A stretch of DNA of 64,000 nucleotides, taken from positions 12,222,446 to 12,286,445 of the forward strand of contig NC_063261.1 of the NCBI RefSeq assembly GCF_019578655.1. Reading direction: 5' to 3'. Within the stretch, counting starts at the first letter, position 1; the number at the start of each line of letters is the position of its first letter. This stretch comes from Ricinus communis. Taxonomy: Eukaryota > Streptophyta > Magnoliopsida > Malpighiales > Euphorbiaceae. Made by a program: the position numbers and the translations under genes. Shown piece by piece: positions 10,276 through 21,611 of this stretch. Below the pieces are notes generated by a model. The model was not told the DNA's origin, searched no databases, and saw only the letters and a program-made list of their open reading frames with translations.

Positions 10276-11865
10276 ATGAGGGACCGAGATCAATCCTGTC
10301 ACCAGCAACCGCAATGCGCCGTTACTAGCAAGTGATCGCATGGCGAGAGGACTTCTTCTTCTACTTCACCTTCACTTGCGGCGACCCCAGGGCACGAGAC
10401 GGTGCAGGCATCAGCCATCCCATAGCACAGCTAGTCCTGAGAGCACGAAGAATAGCAGCTGCAAATCCACCCGCACTTGCTCGACATCACTTATGGACAT
10501 TTCAAAATGCTGAAAATGAGAGCCGCTTCCAAGTCATGAGATGGAAGCAAATAACGGTCGGACGATGCATTGATTTTCTATCCATGGAGAGAGTGGGATT
10601 AGCTCAGGATGTTCGTGCACTGTTTGACACACTGCCTTACGTACTCTTCTCGACATCATTAAGCCTACCTACCACGAGCTCACCATTGAATTTCTAAGCA
10701 CCTTCTTCCTACAATAACAGATCACAAACTAGCATCAGCCTGATGCAGTTTACTTCAGACTTGAAGGAAGGGAGTTCTCAATGTTAGTTCCATAATTCAG
10801 GATGCACTTGGGTTTATGGATTGAGCAGGAGACCTCAGGCGAGGAGTATCAGGAATGCATCTACGTCCACCTCATCTCGTACGACACCATGTGGGATTCA
10901 TTAGTACTCCGGCCAGAATCATACTATCCCAACAGGTCTAAGGCATATAGCCTTCCGGATCATCTTCGCTATCTTTATACACTTTTAGCTTACACTATTA
11001 CAGGTCGAGGAGATAGTTTTGAAGCTGTCACACAGACCGATGTATTCATTCTATGGGATATATAACACCATAAGAAGCTTGACATGGGATATTTGTTGGC
11101 TCATCAAGTCTGTTCCTTCATAGTCAACGCCTAGAAGAAAATGCACTACTGCTTTAGACCATGTGTGACTACATTGGCCAAGAGATTGGATGTACTGGAT
11201 GACTGTCTGGCTGAGCTTTCTCAGATTGGTGACATGAAACCATTAGGGGTTAGAAAAATGATCAACATGTAGATGATCATGACCACTTTCGACACCATGC
11301 GGCATTGTGGAGTCAGGTTCGTCAATGCAATAGTCGGGGGAGGCTGAGAAATGCGGCCTCGGAGCCAGACCTTCTTGTTGAGATTCCATATATTAGGATT
11401 CCTAACCCAGCCAGAGTATTTATGCCTACATCTGAGGCTTCCTCTTCTTACTTTACAAGGACATTGAGTGCTTAGATTAGTGCTTTGGCTTACCGACTAG
11501 ATCGAGTTTATGATTTATAGCAGCAACACTATACTGAGTTTGTGCAGCATAGAAAGCAGTTTGGCAATTTCAAGATAAGACTAGGGCACAGTTCCAAGGG
11601 TTAAATGATATGCTCCAGTAGCTTATGCATGGATTGGATAGGCAGGCCACCTAGACGGACCTAATGGAGGAACAGATACAAAAAGATGGCGAATTTCGGA
11701 GCACAATCTCAGCGATTCATTAATGACATGAAGTTTGATCTAGTAGGTTGTTTCACGGATCATGTGCCACCACTACCGCCCCCTCCTTTAGTGCCTTCCC
11801 CTACTCCTCACCATCCAGCCGATCCAGCCAGTGAGGATGTGCCTTCGGCAGACTACCAACAGTGA
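10276..11865 (+). pseudogene. Env-like extra ORF of Athila element A1
   Basis: The ORF starts at ATG 10276 (MRDRDQSC) and ends at TGA 11863-11865. N-terminal part: basic, Gln-rich head, then LWTFQNAENESRFQVMRWKQ, GRCIDFLSMERVGLAQDV, ALFDTLPY, and MHLGLWIEQETSGEEYQ...DTMWDSLVLRPESYYP...LRYLYTLLAYTITGRGDSF. This resembles the 'putative plant transposon protein' domain found in Athila 3' ORFs. The C-terminal part has a likely coiled coil (QFQD...NDMLQQLMHGLDRQ) and a Pro-rich tail ending SADYQQ. I see no signal peptide or clear membrane helix, so a true envelope role is unproven. Stops at about 10310, 10697 and 11065 break it. Confidence 0.75.
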
Positions 11866-13323
11866 CAAAAATTTATGTTCTATTTCTTTTCCTTTTCCTT
11901 TTTATTTTCATTCTTTATTTTTATTTTTATTTTATTTTATTTTCGTTTCTTTTTGCATTTTTCATTTTATTTTATTCTCTTTCATTTTTCTTTCATCTTA
12001 TGTTATTTTAGTGGAACACTTTGCCTTGCCTTTATGCTATATAGATTTAATATGATCTTCACTCTTCTTATGTGCTAGCTATGTTATATACCCATTTTTT
12101 CCTAACACTGAAGGCAGTGTTATACTCAAGTGTGGGGTGGGCATCTGTGGTTTTATTATCCCTTGATTGTTTAGGCAATGATAATGGACTATTCTTAGGA
12201 TGTTAGGACCTAGGTTCTTCTTCATAACGTTTAAGCTTAGTTTATTCTTTTGTAGTTAATGACTTAATTCACACACTAGTAATTGATTGTCCCTCTCGAT
12301 TTTTGTTCTTGGAAAGCAATTTCACTGTATTCAATATGTCAATTTGGCTGGGTTAAATCGGTGTTACTTGAGTTCCTTACAAATTTACAGCCTTTATCTT
12401 TGAAATTTGATTACGCCAATCTCCTATACAATTTATGTGATGATTCAATTGATAAGTCTGGGAACCAATTGCAAATTTTAGCCACTTCAAACGTGAGTTT
12501 TTGAACCAAAATTTGAGGATCCATTGCAAATTGTGCTCATGATTTTTCTTATTTGAGTGTGCGCTATACTTAATATTATTTCTAGAACTTGCTCTGTAAT
12601 ACTTGTTGAGGCTACATAAATTTTTGAATAACATTAGATGATTTGGACAACTTAGGATTCACCACATCTGGCCAAAAGCCTACCCTTTGTTTCCATTAGT
12701 CAGCCAGTTTTGAGCCTTAACCTTTTCTTTATGATTTGCACCTATACACTACATCTACACCATTCTCTACATTTATCTTTTCTTTCACCCTGTATACTTA
12801 ATAATTATGTGTTATGCTTCTTCTTTTATGGAATTATAGTGCCTAATTTTATTATAAATTCATTTAGTCTTTGTAATCATTCTATGATGCTCCTTTCAAT
12901 CCAAATTGTATAACTATTCTCGTTGTTTATGTCATTAATCATGCAGCTCTTATGTAAGTTACTGTGACATATATAAAAAAAGATTTAGACTTATTTCTTA
13001 GCTCTTTTCTTTATTGTGAGGATCCTCTACTTCAAATAAGGCTTAGTGAGTACTTTTGTTGATTTGGCATTCAGCTCCTGAAGCATTCATTCTAAATAAT
13101 TACATGATTTTTCAGTATATTTCACACTTCTATCCAAATATTCTTTCCTTTACCTTAGCCACATTTCAATCCTTGTAAAGACCTTTTAATTTTGGTATTC
13201 ACTTATTCACAGTAGCGAAGATGGGGTTTATGAGTAAGCTTATGGTAAACAGATTTTGTGCAGCTGCATTGAGAGAATTTTCTTGTTGACCTGTAAACAG
13301 TGTGAGTGATTTGAGAGATTCTT
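11866..13323 (+). other. Non-coding 3' tail of A1
   Basis: AT-rich sequence follows the env-like ORF. It begins with a pyrimidine-rich stretch (11875-12000), contains the hairpin/polypurine module, and shows only short non-conserved frames. The same tail occurs at 24003-25576 (+), 25577-26203 (-) and 29723-31284 (-). It breaks at about 13320 into an LTR that lacks its start, so about 300 bp of tail and the terminal polypurine tract are missing. Confidence 0.75.
12104..12141 (+). promoter_or_regulatory. Stem-loop plus internal polypurine box (A1)
   Basis: AACACTG-AAGG-CAGTGTT forms a perfect 7-bp stem at 12104-12121. Six bases later comes AAGTGTGGGGTGGG (12128-12141), nearly the same as the terminal polypurine tract AAGTGTGGGGTGATT before the A LTR at 29708-29722. 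It lies about 240 bp after the env-like stop. Equivalents: 24258-24271 (+), about 25938-25970 (-) and 31172-31200 (-). Confidence 0.6.
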
Positions 13324-14664
13324 GTGAGATACGTGCAAATACAGACCAGAATCCATCAAAATTGAGCAAAGGCTACCATTTTAAGGTTGAGCATGTCCTA
13401 GACTCTGGCCGTGCTGAACCCATCAACATTTGACCTCAAAAGTGTCCTTTAGGCATGATTTACAAGGTCACCACGGCCTCCATCACGGCCCATGGTGGCT
13501 CAGCACCAGCGAGGACACGGTCAAGAAGAAGACCTAGTTTTCAAGACTCGGAGGTCCAGCACGGCCTGAACTCCGCCTGTGGTAACCAGCACGAGCTTGA
13601 CCACAGTCGTGCTAGGACAATTATATAGGCAAAATCAAATTATTCTGCTAAGGTTCAATTTTCTGACTTGATTTTTCACATACACGCGCGAGCCACCCTT
13701 TTTCAGACTTCGATATTTGACTTTGGGAGACTATTTTGCATATTGAAGGACAAATTCCAATTGTTTAAGCATTACACTAAATATCAAGACTGGATTTGGA
13801 GGCATTCAAGAGGCAATTTGAGGTTCATCATTTAGATTTGGGGATTTAGGGATGTTCATCTTACTTGAAGAAGAAGTGTGTACATATTTTCAATTTGCTT
13901 TTTTGTATTTGTTCCTTACTTTGTGTTATTTATTAGCATGAGTACTTAGAATTGTTGAACCCATTCGGGTTCCTTTGTTGTTGGATTGCATTTAAAGTTT
14001 ATGAGATTTTGATTATCAATGCTTGTATTCTTCTTGCTTTCATTATTAATAAGAAATCGCATTATTCATGAGACATTATGAATTTTGATGTTCATATTGC
14101 TTTATGTAATTGAGAAGTTCATTTAGTAATTAGAAATTTGAATAGTAAGAACTAGTTTATGATCACTTAGAGATAAGGGTAATTGACTAGCTGGCTTAAG
14201 AATTAACAACTCTTAATAGCAGTGGATTTAATCTTAAGGCTAACCTAAAATCAATCGTTAGAAAGAGATTTCATCGTTTAGGTTCTTAGGTTTAGGGATT
14301 TTATGTTCACGAGAGGGAAATCGAATTCAATTTAGAATCCACTCACGGGTAATCACAATTGTTAATCAGTTTAATCTCTACCTTCACTAAAATCCAACTA
14401 GCTTAGGTCCCTTTGGGTTTGCTTTTTCCCCTTGATTGTTTCACTAAATCTTTACAGACTGTTTGACATTTAATTAATCACTTAGCTTGCATCTAGTCAT
14501 AGAATAGTAACTTCATCGATTTTGTTAAGGTTAGATAATATAAGACGTTGCAGTAGTTCTAGGATTACCCTTTCCCGAAAATATAACCTTGATACTCGCC
14601 ATTAGTGCTAGTCTGCATCGATAGGTTTACTGCCTTAGATTGCAGCTACATAAATAGTTTATCA
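13324..14664 (+). repeat. LTR of family A (L2), 5'-truncated
   Basis: The match to the A LTR begins at GAGATACGTGCAAATAC, about 150 bp into the repeat, and runs to TTTATCA at 14664. It has the CACGG cluster (13390-13615) and a TATATA box near 13624. It acts as the 3' LTR of A1 by position. The joint to the A1 tail shares GAGAT, which suggests microhomology-mediated deletion. Confidence 0.85.
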
Positions 14665-14765
14665 ATACAGATTCTAAAATTAGCAGTATTTTGTTCCTAC
14701 TATATTACTATTTACACCTGCATATGAACTAATTACCGGTTAAATTTTATTAATGCACTACTATG
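14665..14765 (+). other. Filler between LTR L2 and the A2 pol fragment
   Basis: About 100 bp that matches neither the LTR nor the gag region that should follow it. It replaces the primer site, all of gag and the start of protease. AT-rich, no ORF, origin not recognised. Confidence 0.5.
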
Positions 14766-16190
14766 AGACATTACCTTTGACTTTAGCACTTCTATGAGAC
14801 ATTCACTTGACCATGATGATACTGTGTATTTTGTGGATGTTTTGGATGATATCGTGGAGTTTCAATTGTAGGAGATATTACTTGATGATCCTTTTTAGGT
14901 AGCATTATAGGCTGAAGATGAGGAGGAGTTGTCCAACGAGGATGTGTTAGAGCAACTTACTTGTTTGCTGGCTAGTGAGCCCAGCAGGTCTGCTGACCAT
15001 TTTGTTTACAGGTCAAGGGTGCAGAAATTGAGACCTTCACTTGAGGATCCACCAGCCCTAGAGTTGAAGGAGTTGTCTAAGCACTTGACCTATGCCTATT
15101 TGGATGAGGCAGAGAAGCTGCCAATGATCATTGCAGCTGATTTGACTCCTAAGGAGAGGGAGATGACTTTAGCTTCCCTCAGGAAGTATCCTGAGGCCTT
15201 TGCATACAAGATTGCAGACATTCCTGGAATCAACCCCAACTATTGTTTGCATATGATCCTGATGGAGGATAATTACAGGCTAGTGGTATAACCATAGCTA
15301 CGTTTGAACTCGAACATGAAGGATGTAGTCAAGAAGGAGGTAATTAAACTTCTGGATGCAGGTTTGATTTACCCTATTTCTAACAACTCTTGGGTTAGTT
15401 ATGTGCAGGTTGTGTCGAAGAAGGATGGTAATTGGTTTCTGAGTTTGCATTGATTACATGAGGCTCAATAATGCAAATCGGAAGGACCATTTTTCCCTTC
15501 CTTTTATTAACCATATGTTAGAGCGCTTATCAAGGCATATGTTTTGTTGCTTTCTTGATGGTTTTTCAGGTTATTTTCAGATCCCTATTGCTCCTAAGGA
15601 CTAAGAGAAAACCACTTTCATTTGCCCCTATGGTATGTTCGCATACAAGAGGATGCTATTCCATTTGTGTAATGCACTTGCTACTTTCAAGAGGTGTATG
15701 ATGGCGATCTTCCATAATATGATTGAAGAGTCTATGGAGGTGTTCATGGACAAATTCTCGGTATTTGGTAACTCTTTCTCCCATTGTTTGCTTAACTTAG
15801 AGCGTATGCTTGCGCGCTGTGTAGAAGCTAACCTTGTGCTGAATTGGGAAAAGTGTCATTTTATGGTGAGAAAGGGTATCGTGCTAGGGCATAAGATTTC
15901 ACATACAGGGATGGAGGTAGATAGAGCTAAGATAGAGACCATTGCTAAGTTGCCACCCCCTAGCTCGGTTAAGGCTGTTAGGAGTTTCCTTGATAATGCA
16001 GGATTCTATAGAAGGTTCATTAAGGAATTTTCTAAGATTGCTAGACCTTTGACTCAGTTGCTTGTAAAAGATGTTCCATTTGTATTTTTTGATGACTGTT
16101 TGTAAGCTTTTGAGTTACTTAAGGAGAAGCTAACTACATCCCCTATTATGGTTTCGCCTAATTGGGGCCTGCCTTTTGAGCTAATGAGAT
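14766..16190 (+). pseudogene. Athila protease end and reverse transcriptase (A2)
   Basis: The sequence enters pol at the protease tail (compare 5803 onward). A clean frame at 14929-15291 gives the linker with LELKELSKHLTYAYLDEAEKLPMIIAADLT. RT follows at 15300-16105, with FAYKRMLFHLCNALATFKRCM and the catalytic site EVFMDKFSVFG (15740-15755). The second Asp of the FMDD motif is Lys, so the enzyme is dead even where the frame is open. The thumb SSVKAVRSFLDNAGFYRRFI is present. Gag and the first half of protease are absent. Confidence 0.87.
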
Positions 16191-16600
16191 GCTAGTGATT
16201 TTGCAGTTGTAGTTGTTTTAGGACAGAGGCTTGACAAGAAGTTCTAACCAATCTATTATGCTAGCAAGACATGGACAGATGCCTAGGAGCATTATACAAC
16301 TAGTGAGAAGGAGTTGCTTGATGTCGTATACGCTTTTGACAAGTTTCGCTCATACTTGGTGCTATCCAAGACCGTGGTCTACAAGGATCATTCGACGTTA
16401 AGGTACTTGTTTGGAAAGCATGATGCTAAGCCGAAACTTATCCATTGGATTTTGCTTTTGCAGGAATTCAACATTAAGATCAAAGATAAGAAGGGTGCGA
16501 ATAACTTGGCTGCATATCACCTTTCGAGATTGGAGAACCCGAGCCTAGATGCACTTGATAAGAGGAATATTAATGACAGCTTTCCAAATGAGTACTTGTG
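16190..16600 (+). pseudogene. RNase H domain of Athila pol (A2)
   Basis: Motifs: YYASKT (about 16256), then DVVYAFDKFRSYLVLSKTVVYKDHSTLRYLFGKHDAKPKL in the open frame 16314-16694. The DHS acidic residue lost in A1 is kept here (KDHSTLRYL). The region ends with a degenerate form of the usual ADHLSRL motif (AYHLSRL). Confidence 0.85.
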
Positions 16601-17875
16601 TTCTATTAAGGTATCTTTAGATATCCCTTGGTCTTCTGATTTTGCGAATTACTTGGTTACAAAGGTCCTACCAAAAGGTATGACATTTCAGTAAAAGAAG
16701 AAATTCTTTTCTGATTTGAAGTACTACATTTGGGAAGACCCTTTTTGGTTTTGAGTTTGTGCAGACTAGGTGATTCGGTGATGCGTGTATGGGGAGGAGA
16801 TCCTCCATATTTTGAGGCATTGCCATGAGGGACCGACATGAGGTCATCAAGCAGCTAACCATACTGCTAGAAAGGTTCTTGATGCTGGATTCTATTGGCC
16901 GACCATCTTTCGGGATGCTAGAGCATTCGTGCAGGTTTGTGATGCATGCCAGAGGTCAAGTAACATCTCTACTCGTGATGAGATGCCCCAAATCAGCATT
17001 CAAGTGGTTGAGACTTTTGATGTTTGGGGCATTGACTTCATGGGGCCGTTTCCTTCTTCTTTTGACAATAAGTATATCCTTGTTGCTATTGAATATTTCT
17101 CTAAGTGGCCAGAAGCGCAAGCTTTCCCGACTGATGATGCTAGAGTCGTTACTAAGTTCCTTAAGCGATTGTTTGCTACGTTTGGCACACCTAGGGCACT
17201 AATTAGTTATAGAGGGACTCATTTTTGTAATGCTCAACTAGAGAGAGTACTTTAGCGATATGGTGTAACCCACAGGTTTTCTACACCCTATCACCCGCAG
17301 ACTAGTGGGCAAGTAGAGGCTACCAATATGGGCTTGAAATGCATCTTAGAGAAAACTTAGATGATGCACTTTGGGCATTTAGGGCAGCCTATTGTACTTT
17401 TACAGGTTTTACACTTTATAGGCTTGTGTATGGGAAACCTTGCCATTTACCTGTTAAGTTAAAGCATAGAGCCCTTTGGGCCTTAAGAACTTGTAATTTT
17501 GATGTTGATTTTACAAGTAAACAGAGACTGTGGCAGCTCAATGAGTTGGATGAGTGGCACCAGCAAGCTTATGGCAACTCATTCATCTACAAGGAGTGGA
17601 CTAAGAAGTGGCACGACAAGCAATTGAGGGGATCCAAAGAGTTTCATGTTGGAGACTGAGTTTTGCTTTACAATTCACATCTTCGTTTGTTCCCAGTGAA
17701 GCTCAGGAGTCATTGGTTAGGATAATTCATGATCCAGCAGGTGTTCCTATAGAGCACGGTTGAGTTGCATCATCCCGAGAAGGGAAAATTCAAGGTGAAT
17801 GGCCATCGCTTGAAGCATTATTATGGAGACTCATTTGCGGTTGAGGACCAGGTCAGTATGTTTTTTTCCAGCGAG
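16600..17875 (+). pseudogene. Integrase domain of Athila pol (A2)
   Basis: The zinc-binding end shows [19 protein letters not shown] (16935-16990). The core has [20 protein letters not shown] (first Asp, about 17026), a damaged second site (LISYRGTHF; Asp to Tyr, about 17207) and a [11 protein letters not shown] region (about 17310) holding the Glu. The C-terminus reads EKGKFKVNGHRLKHYYGDSF (17765-17830). Breaks are at about 17255, 17330 and 17659. An open but AT-rich extension runs to 18097 and is probably not coding. Confidence 0.86.
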
Positions 17876-18277
17876 AATGACCTTTTGCATGAGTCCAACT
17901 ACATGACCCGGTCAAAAAATACGCTCTCGGGAGGCATTCCCGAGCTTATCCTTTGCATTTCTGCATTTTTTAGCATTTTACTATTTTCTTCTTCTTTTGT
18001 GATTTTCTACTTAGCTTGTTTTACATTTTGGTTGGTTTTGTACTTAAAGTCTTTTCATTTTTATGTGGTTTTAGTTGAAAATAACTTGGTTGTGTAGATT
18101 ATTGAGTTATACAGGTGTTAGTGCACAAAACAGAGTGAAAGCACATTTCTGGGCATCAACACGAGCTTGGCACGGTTTCTAACACGACCCGTGTAGCTCA
18201 AAACGGCCTGTGTCAAAACCGTGTTGATTATAAGAAATTCGAGGACACGGTCTGATTAGAGAGCACGACTTGGACAC
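17876..18277 (+). other. Spacer after A2 pol, cut by the A3 LTR
   Basis: AT-rich to 18120, then a block with CACGG and CGTG words (18155-18270) like the pol-env spacer of A1. It ends at the TG of LTR L3 with no polypurine tract. A3 therefore inserted here, and the env-like part of A2 is missing. Confidence 0.6.
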
Positions 18278-19694
18278 TGATGTGCATCGTTTTATACATG
18301 TTTGTATGCCTAATTACTTACATTTTTTGTGCATAGTTATCTTGTTTTATGCCAAAATCACCTATGTTTTGGTTCCTTTCATGTTTTAGGTGATTATCGA
18401 TGGACATTATCAGTAGTCGAGGGAAATACGTGCAAATACGGACCAGAATCCATCAAAATTGAGCAAGGGCTAGCATTCCAAGGTTGAGCACGGCTTGGAC
18501 TCCGGCTGTGTTGGACCATCAACATTTGACCCTCAAGAGTGCCATTTTGGCACAGTTTTTGAGGCCACCACGGCCTTCATCACGGCCTATGGTGGCTCAA
18601 CACCGGCAAGGGCATGGCTAGGAAGAAGCCCTAAGTTGCGGGACTCGGAGGCCCAATACGGCTTCGACTCCGACCGTGCTGATCAGCAGGGGCTTGACCA
18701 CGGCCGTGCTGAGAGATTTATATAGGCAAATGCGATTTATTGAGCTAGGGTTTGATTTTCTGACTTGATTTCACACATACATGCATAAGCCATCCGTTTC
18801 CAAACTTTAATATTCGACTTTAGGAGACTATTTTGCCTATTGAAGGGAGGATTACATTGGTTTAAACATCAAATTGAAGATCAAGAGTGGATTTGGAGGC
18901 ATTCAAGAGGCAATTTAGGGTTCATCATTCAGATTTGGAAATTTAGGGCTTTTCATCTGACTTGAATAAGATGAGTAGCTAGAATTGTTAAACCCATTGC
19001 GGTTCCTATGTTTTTGGATTGCTTTTAATGTTTATGAGACTTAGATTATCAATGCTTGTTTCTTCTTGCTTTCATTATTAATGAGAAATCACATTATTCA
19101 TGAGATGTTGTGAGTTGTGGTGTTTAGATTGCTTTATGTAATTGAGAAGTTCATTTGGAAATTGGAAATTTGAATAGCAAGAATTGATTAATGATCACTT
19201 GGAATCAAGGGTAATTGACTAGCCGGATTAAGAATTAACAAACCTTAATAGAGGCATATTAAAGCTTAATGCTAATTTAATAATTGATCGTTAGGAAGAG
19301 ATTCCAACTTTAGGTTCTTAGGTTTGGGAATTCGGTTATCTCGAGAGGGAAACCGAATTCAGTTAAGAATTCATCCACGGGTAATCGTAATTGGTAATCA
19401 ATATAATCTCTACCTTCACTAAAATACAACTAGCTTAGGTCCCCTTGGGTTTGCTTTTTCCTTTAATTATTTCACGAAATCCTTTCAGACTGTTTCACAC
19501 TTACTTAATCACTTGCTTGCATTTAATCATAAAATAGAAACTTCATCGATTTTGTTAGGGTTCGATATCATAAGACCTTCTAGTAGTTCTAGGATCACCC
19601 TTTCCCGAGAATACAATCTTGATACTTGCTGTTAGTGCTAGTCTGCATCGATAGGCTCACTACCTTAGATTGTAGCTACACAATTAGCCTATCA
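18278..19694 (+). repeat. Complete LTR of family A (L3), 5' LTR of A3
   Basis: It runs from TGATGTGCATC to CCTATCA, 1417 bp, with TG...CA ends. The CACGG-rich U3 block is at 18483-18710, including CCACGGCCGTGCTG just before the TATATA box at about 18720. A 76-codon frame (18495-18725) lies upstream of the TATA box and is probably chance. It is followed by a near-perfect primer site, which fixes its role as a 5' LTR. Confidence 0.92.
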
Positions 19695-19701
19695 AGTTTT
19701 T

Positions 19702-19719
19702 TGGCGCCGTTGCCAGGGA
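19702..19719 (+). promoter_or_regulatory. Primer-binding site of A3 (tRNA-Asp type)
   Basis: TGGCGCCGTTGCCAGGGA begins seven bases after the LTR and differs by one base from the Athila consensus. It pairs with the tRNA-Asp 3' end and starts minus-strand synthesis. Confidence 0.9.
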
Positions 19720-19860
19720 AACTTTTGTGTGAACTAGAGTGAATTTGTGTTTGTGTTAATCTAGCCATTTTTATTTTCTGTCCTTTCATTTTTTTATATT
19801 CTTTATTATTTTATTCATTCATGTGTTCTTTGGCTACTGCCTTTTCATTTCAGTTAGTTT

Positions 19861-21611
19861 ATGACCAGGAGCTCTAATCCTACTCCTGTAGACCCTCTTG
19901 TTGAACTAGAGCGATCCCTTCGTCTTTTGAGGAAGCGTATGCAAGAAGAAGAGGAGGCGCGGATAGAGATTGAAGCCCCTGTGAATATATCCGCAAGGAT
20001 GGCAGACAAGAACCAGGCTGCGGATGAAGCCAGGATAATGTACGAGTTTGCTAGACCTTCTCTTGTGGGGACACAGACGAGTATATTGCAACCACCAGTG
20101 GCGGCCATCAACTTCGAAATAAAGCCAAACATGATACAGATGGTCCAAAATAGCGTACAATTTGGTTGACTGCCGAGTGAGGACCCAAACGCTCACATCG
20201 CCAACTTCTTGGAAATCTGCGACACTTTCAAGATAAATGGAACAACTGATGATGCCATTCGGTTGAGGCTGTTTCCTTTTTATTTGAGGGACCGGGCAAA
20301 AAGATGGCTGCAGTCACTCCCAGCCAACACTATTACGACATGGAGATTGTTGGCTGAGAAATTTTTATATAAGTACTTTCCTCCTGCTAAAACTGCTAAA
20401 TTGAGAAATGATATATCTTCTTTTGTGCAATTCAATGAAGAGAGCATGTACGATGCTTGAGAGAGGTACAAAGATTTGCTCCGGTGTTGCGCACACCATA
20501 GACTACCAGTATGGATGTAGAGTCAGACCTTCTACAGCAGTTTGAACCTTGCTACCGAGGCGAGATGGTAGAGCCTACGGTGGGGCCCAACTGAGTAAGA
20601 TGTCGGGCGGTAAATCGATAGAGAAATGGCCATGAACAACTACCAGTGGCATTCCTCTAGGAGTCGGCCAGTCAAGCAGGGAGTGGTAAACCAGCTAGAC
20701 TCCACAGCAGCCTTGGCAGCTTAAATGGAACTTCTGACTAGGAAATTAGACCAGTTTTAGATGTCGGTTCATGCTGCCAGATAAGCTGCGAGTTTTGCGG
20801 TGGCCTGCACTATGGTGCAAACTATAATGCGGGAGGTATGTTTGCTTCACCTTCTAATTCTTCATCTTTTATTGTTTATGCTGACCTTGAACAGGTAGAC
20901 TATATAGGTAATGCACCTAGACAGTAGAACAACCCGTACAACAATATATACAATCCCGGGTTGTGAAATCATCCAAACTTTGTTTGGAGAAATAACTACG
21001 CTTAGGGTCCACCAAGCTTTTAGAGACTACATTAGCGGCCATAACAGAAGCAGCAGCAGGCTGAACCATCACAGCTTCCTCCACCAGCCGAGAAGAAATC
21101 TAACTTGGAGGAGCTAATGATGAAGTTTATCACATCTACTGAGATGAGGTTCCAGCAAACTGACAATGCGCTTAGAAATCAGCAAGCATCCATTCAGAAC
21201 TTGGAGAGTCAGATTGGGTAGATTTCTAAGATGTTGTCTGAGAGGCAACAAGGAGCCCTCCCCAGTACTACAGAGCCCAACCCGAGAGAGCATGTGAAAG
21301 CAATCATGATGTGGTCAGGTAAATTTGTTTGCGGTCCTTTTTCTATTTCTAACACTAATGCTGATGCGTAGGTAGATTCAAGCAGGGAAGTTAAAGTTAC
21401 CAAGGCAAAGGAACTAGAGAAGGAAGAGGCAAATGAGGTTCCACTGAGGGAATACCAGCCCAAAATCCCATACCCTGCTAGATTAAAGCAGGCGAAAGTC
21501 GAGCAGCAGTTTGGTAAATTCCTGGACATTTTTAAACAACTACATTTAAATTTACCTTTTGTTGAAGTTATTTCGCAGATGCCTTGGTTTGTCAAGTTCT
21601 TAAAGGAGATA
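19861..21611 (+). pseudogene. Athila gag pseudogene (A3)
   Basis: The start ATG at 19861 gives MTRSSNPTPVDPLVELERSL and an open frame to 20169. The core continues at 20209-20460 (DDAIRLRLFPFYLRDRAKRW, FLYKYFPPAKTAKLRND). The Cys-rich region (about 20785) and the C-terminal part follow in broken frames. At 21611 the homology stops within PWFVKFLKEI, where A1 continues into LSNKRRL (5390), and the sequence switches to an inverted block. About 1.75 kb, close to full Gag length for the family, with several stops. Confidence 0.85.

Noticed and set aside
10276..11865. A true retroviral envelope protein
   Set aside because: No signal peptide, fusion peptide or clear transmembrane helix is visible. 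The text resembles a plant transposon-associated domain, so only 'env-like by position' is used.
17876..18097. C-terminal extension of the A2 integrase with a hydrophobic stretch (a possible membrane tail)
   Set aside because: A1 and A5 stop earlier and lack it. The hydrophobicity comes from a T-rich sequence.
18495..18725. 76-codon ORF in LTR L3, with similar frames in L6 (49636-49863) and L7 (52159-52344), ending in a shared HGLDHG-like text
   Set aside because: It lies upstream of the LTR TATA box in the GC-rich motif block, where stops are rare by composition. L4 has a different open frame. No domain is recognisable.
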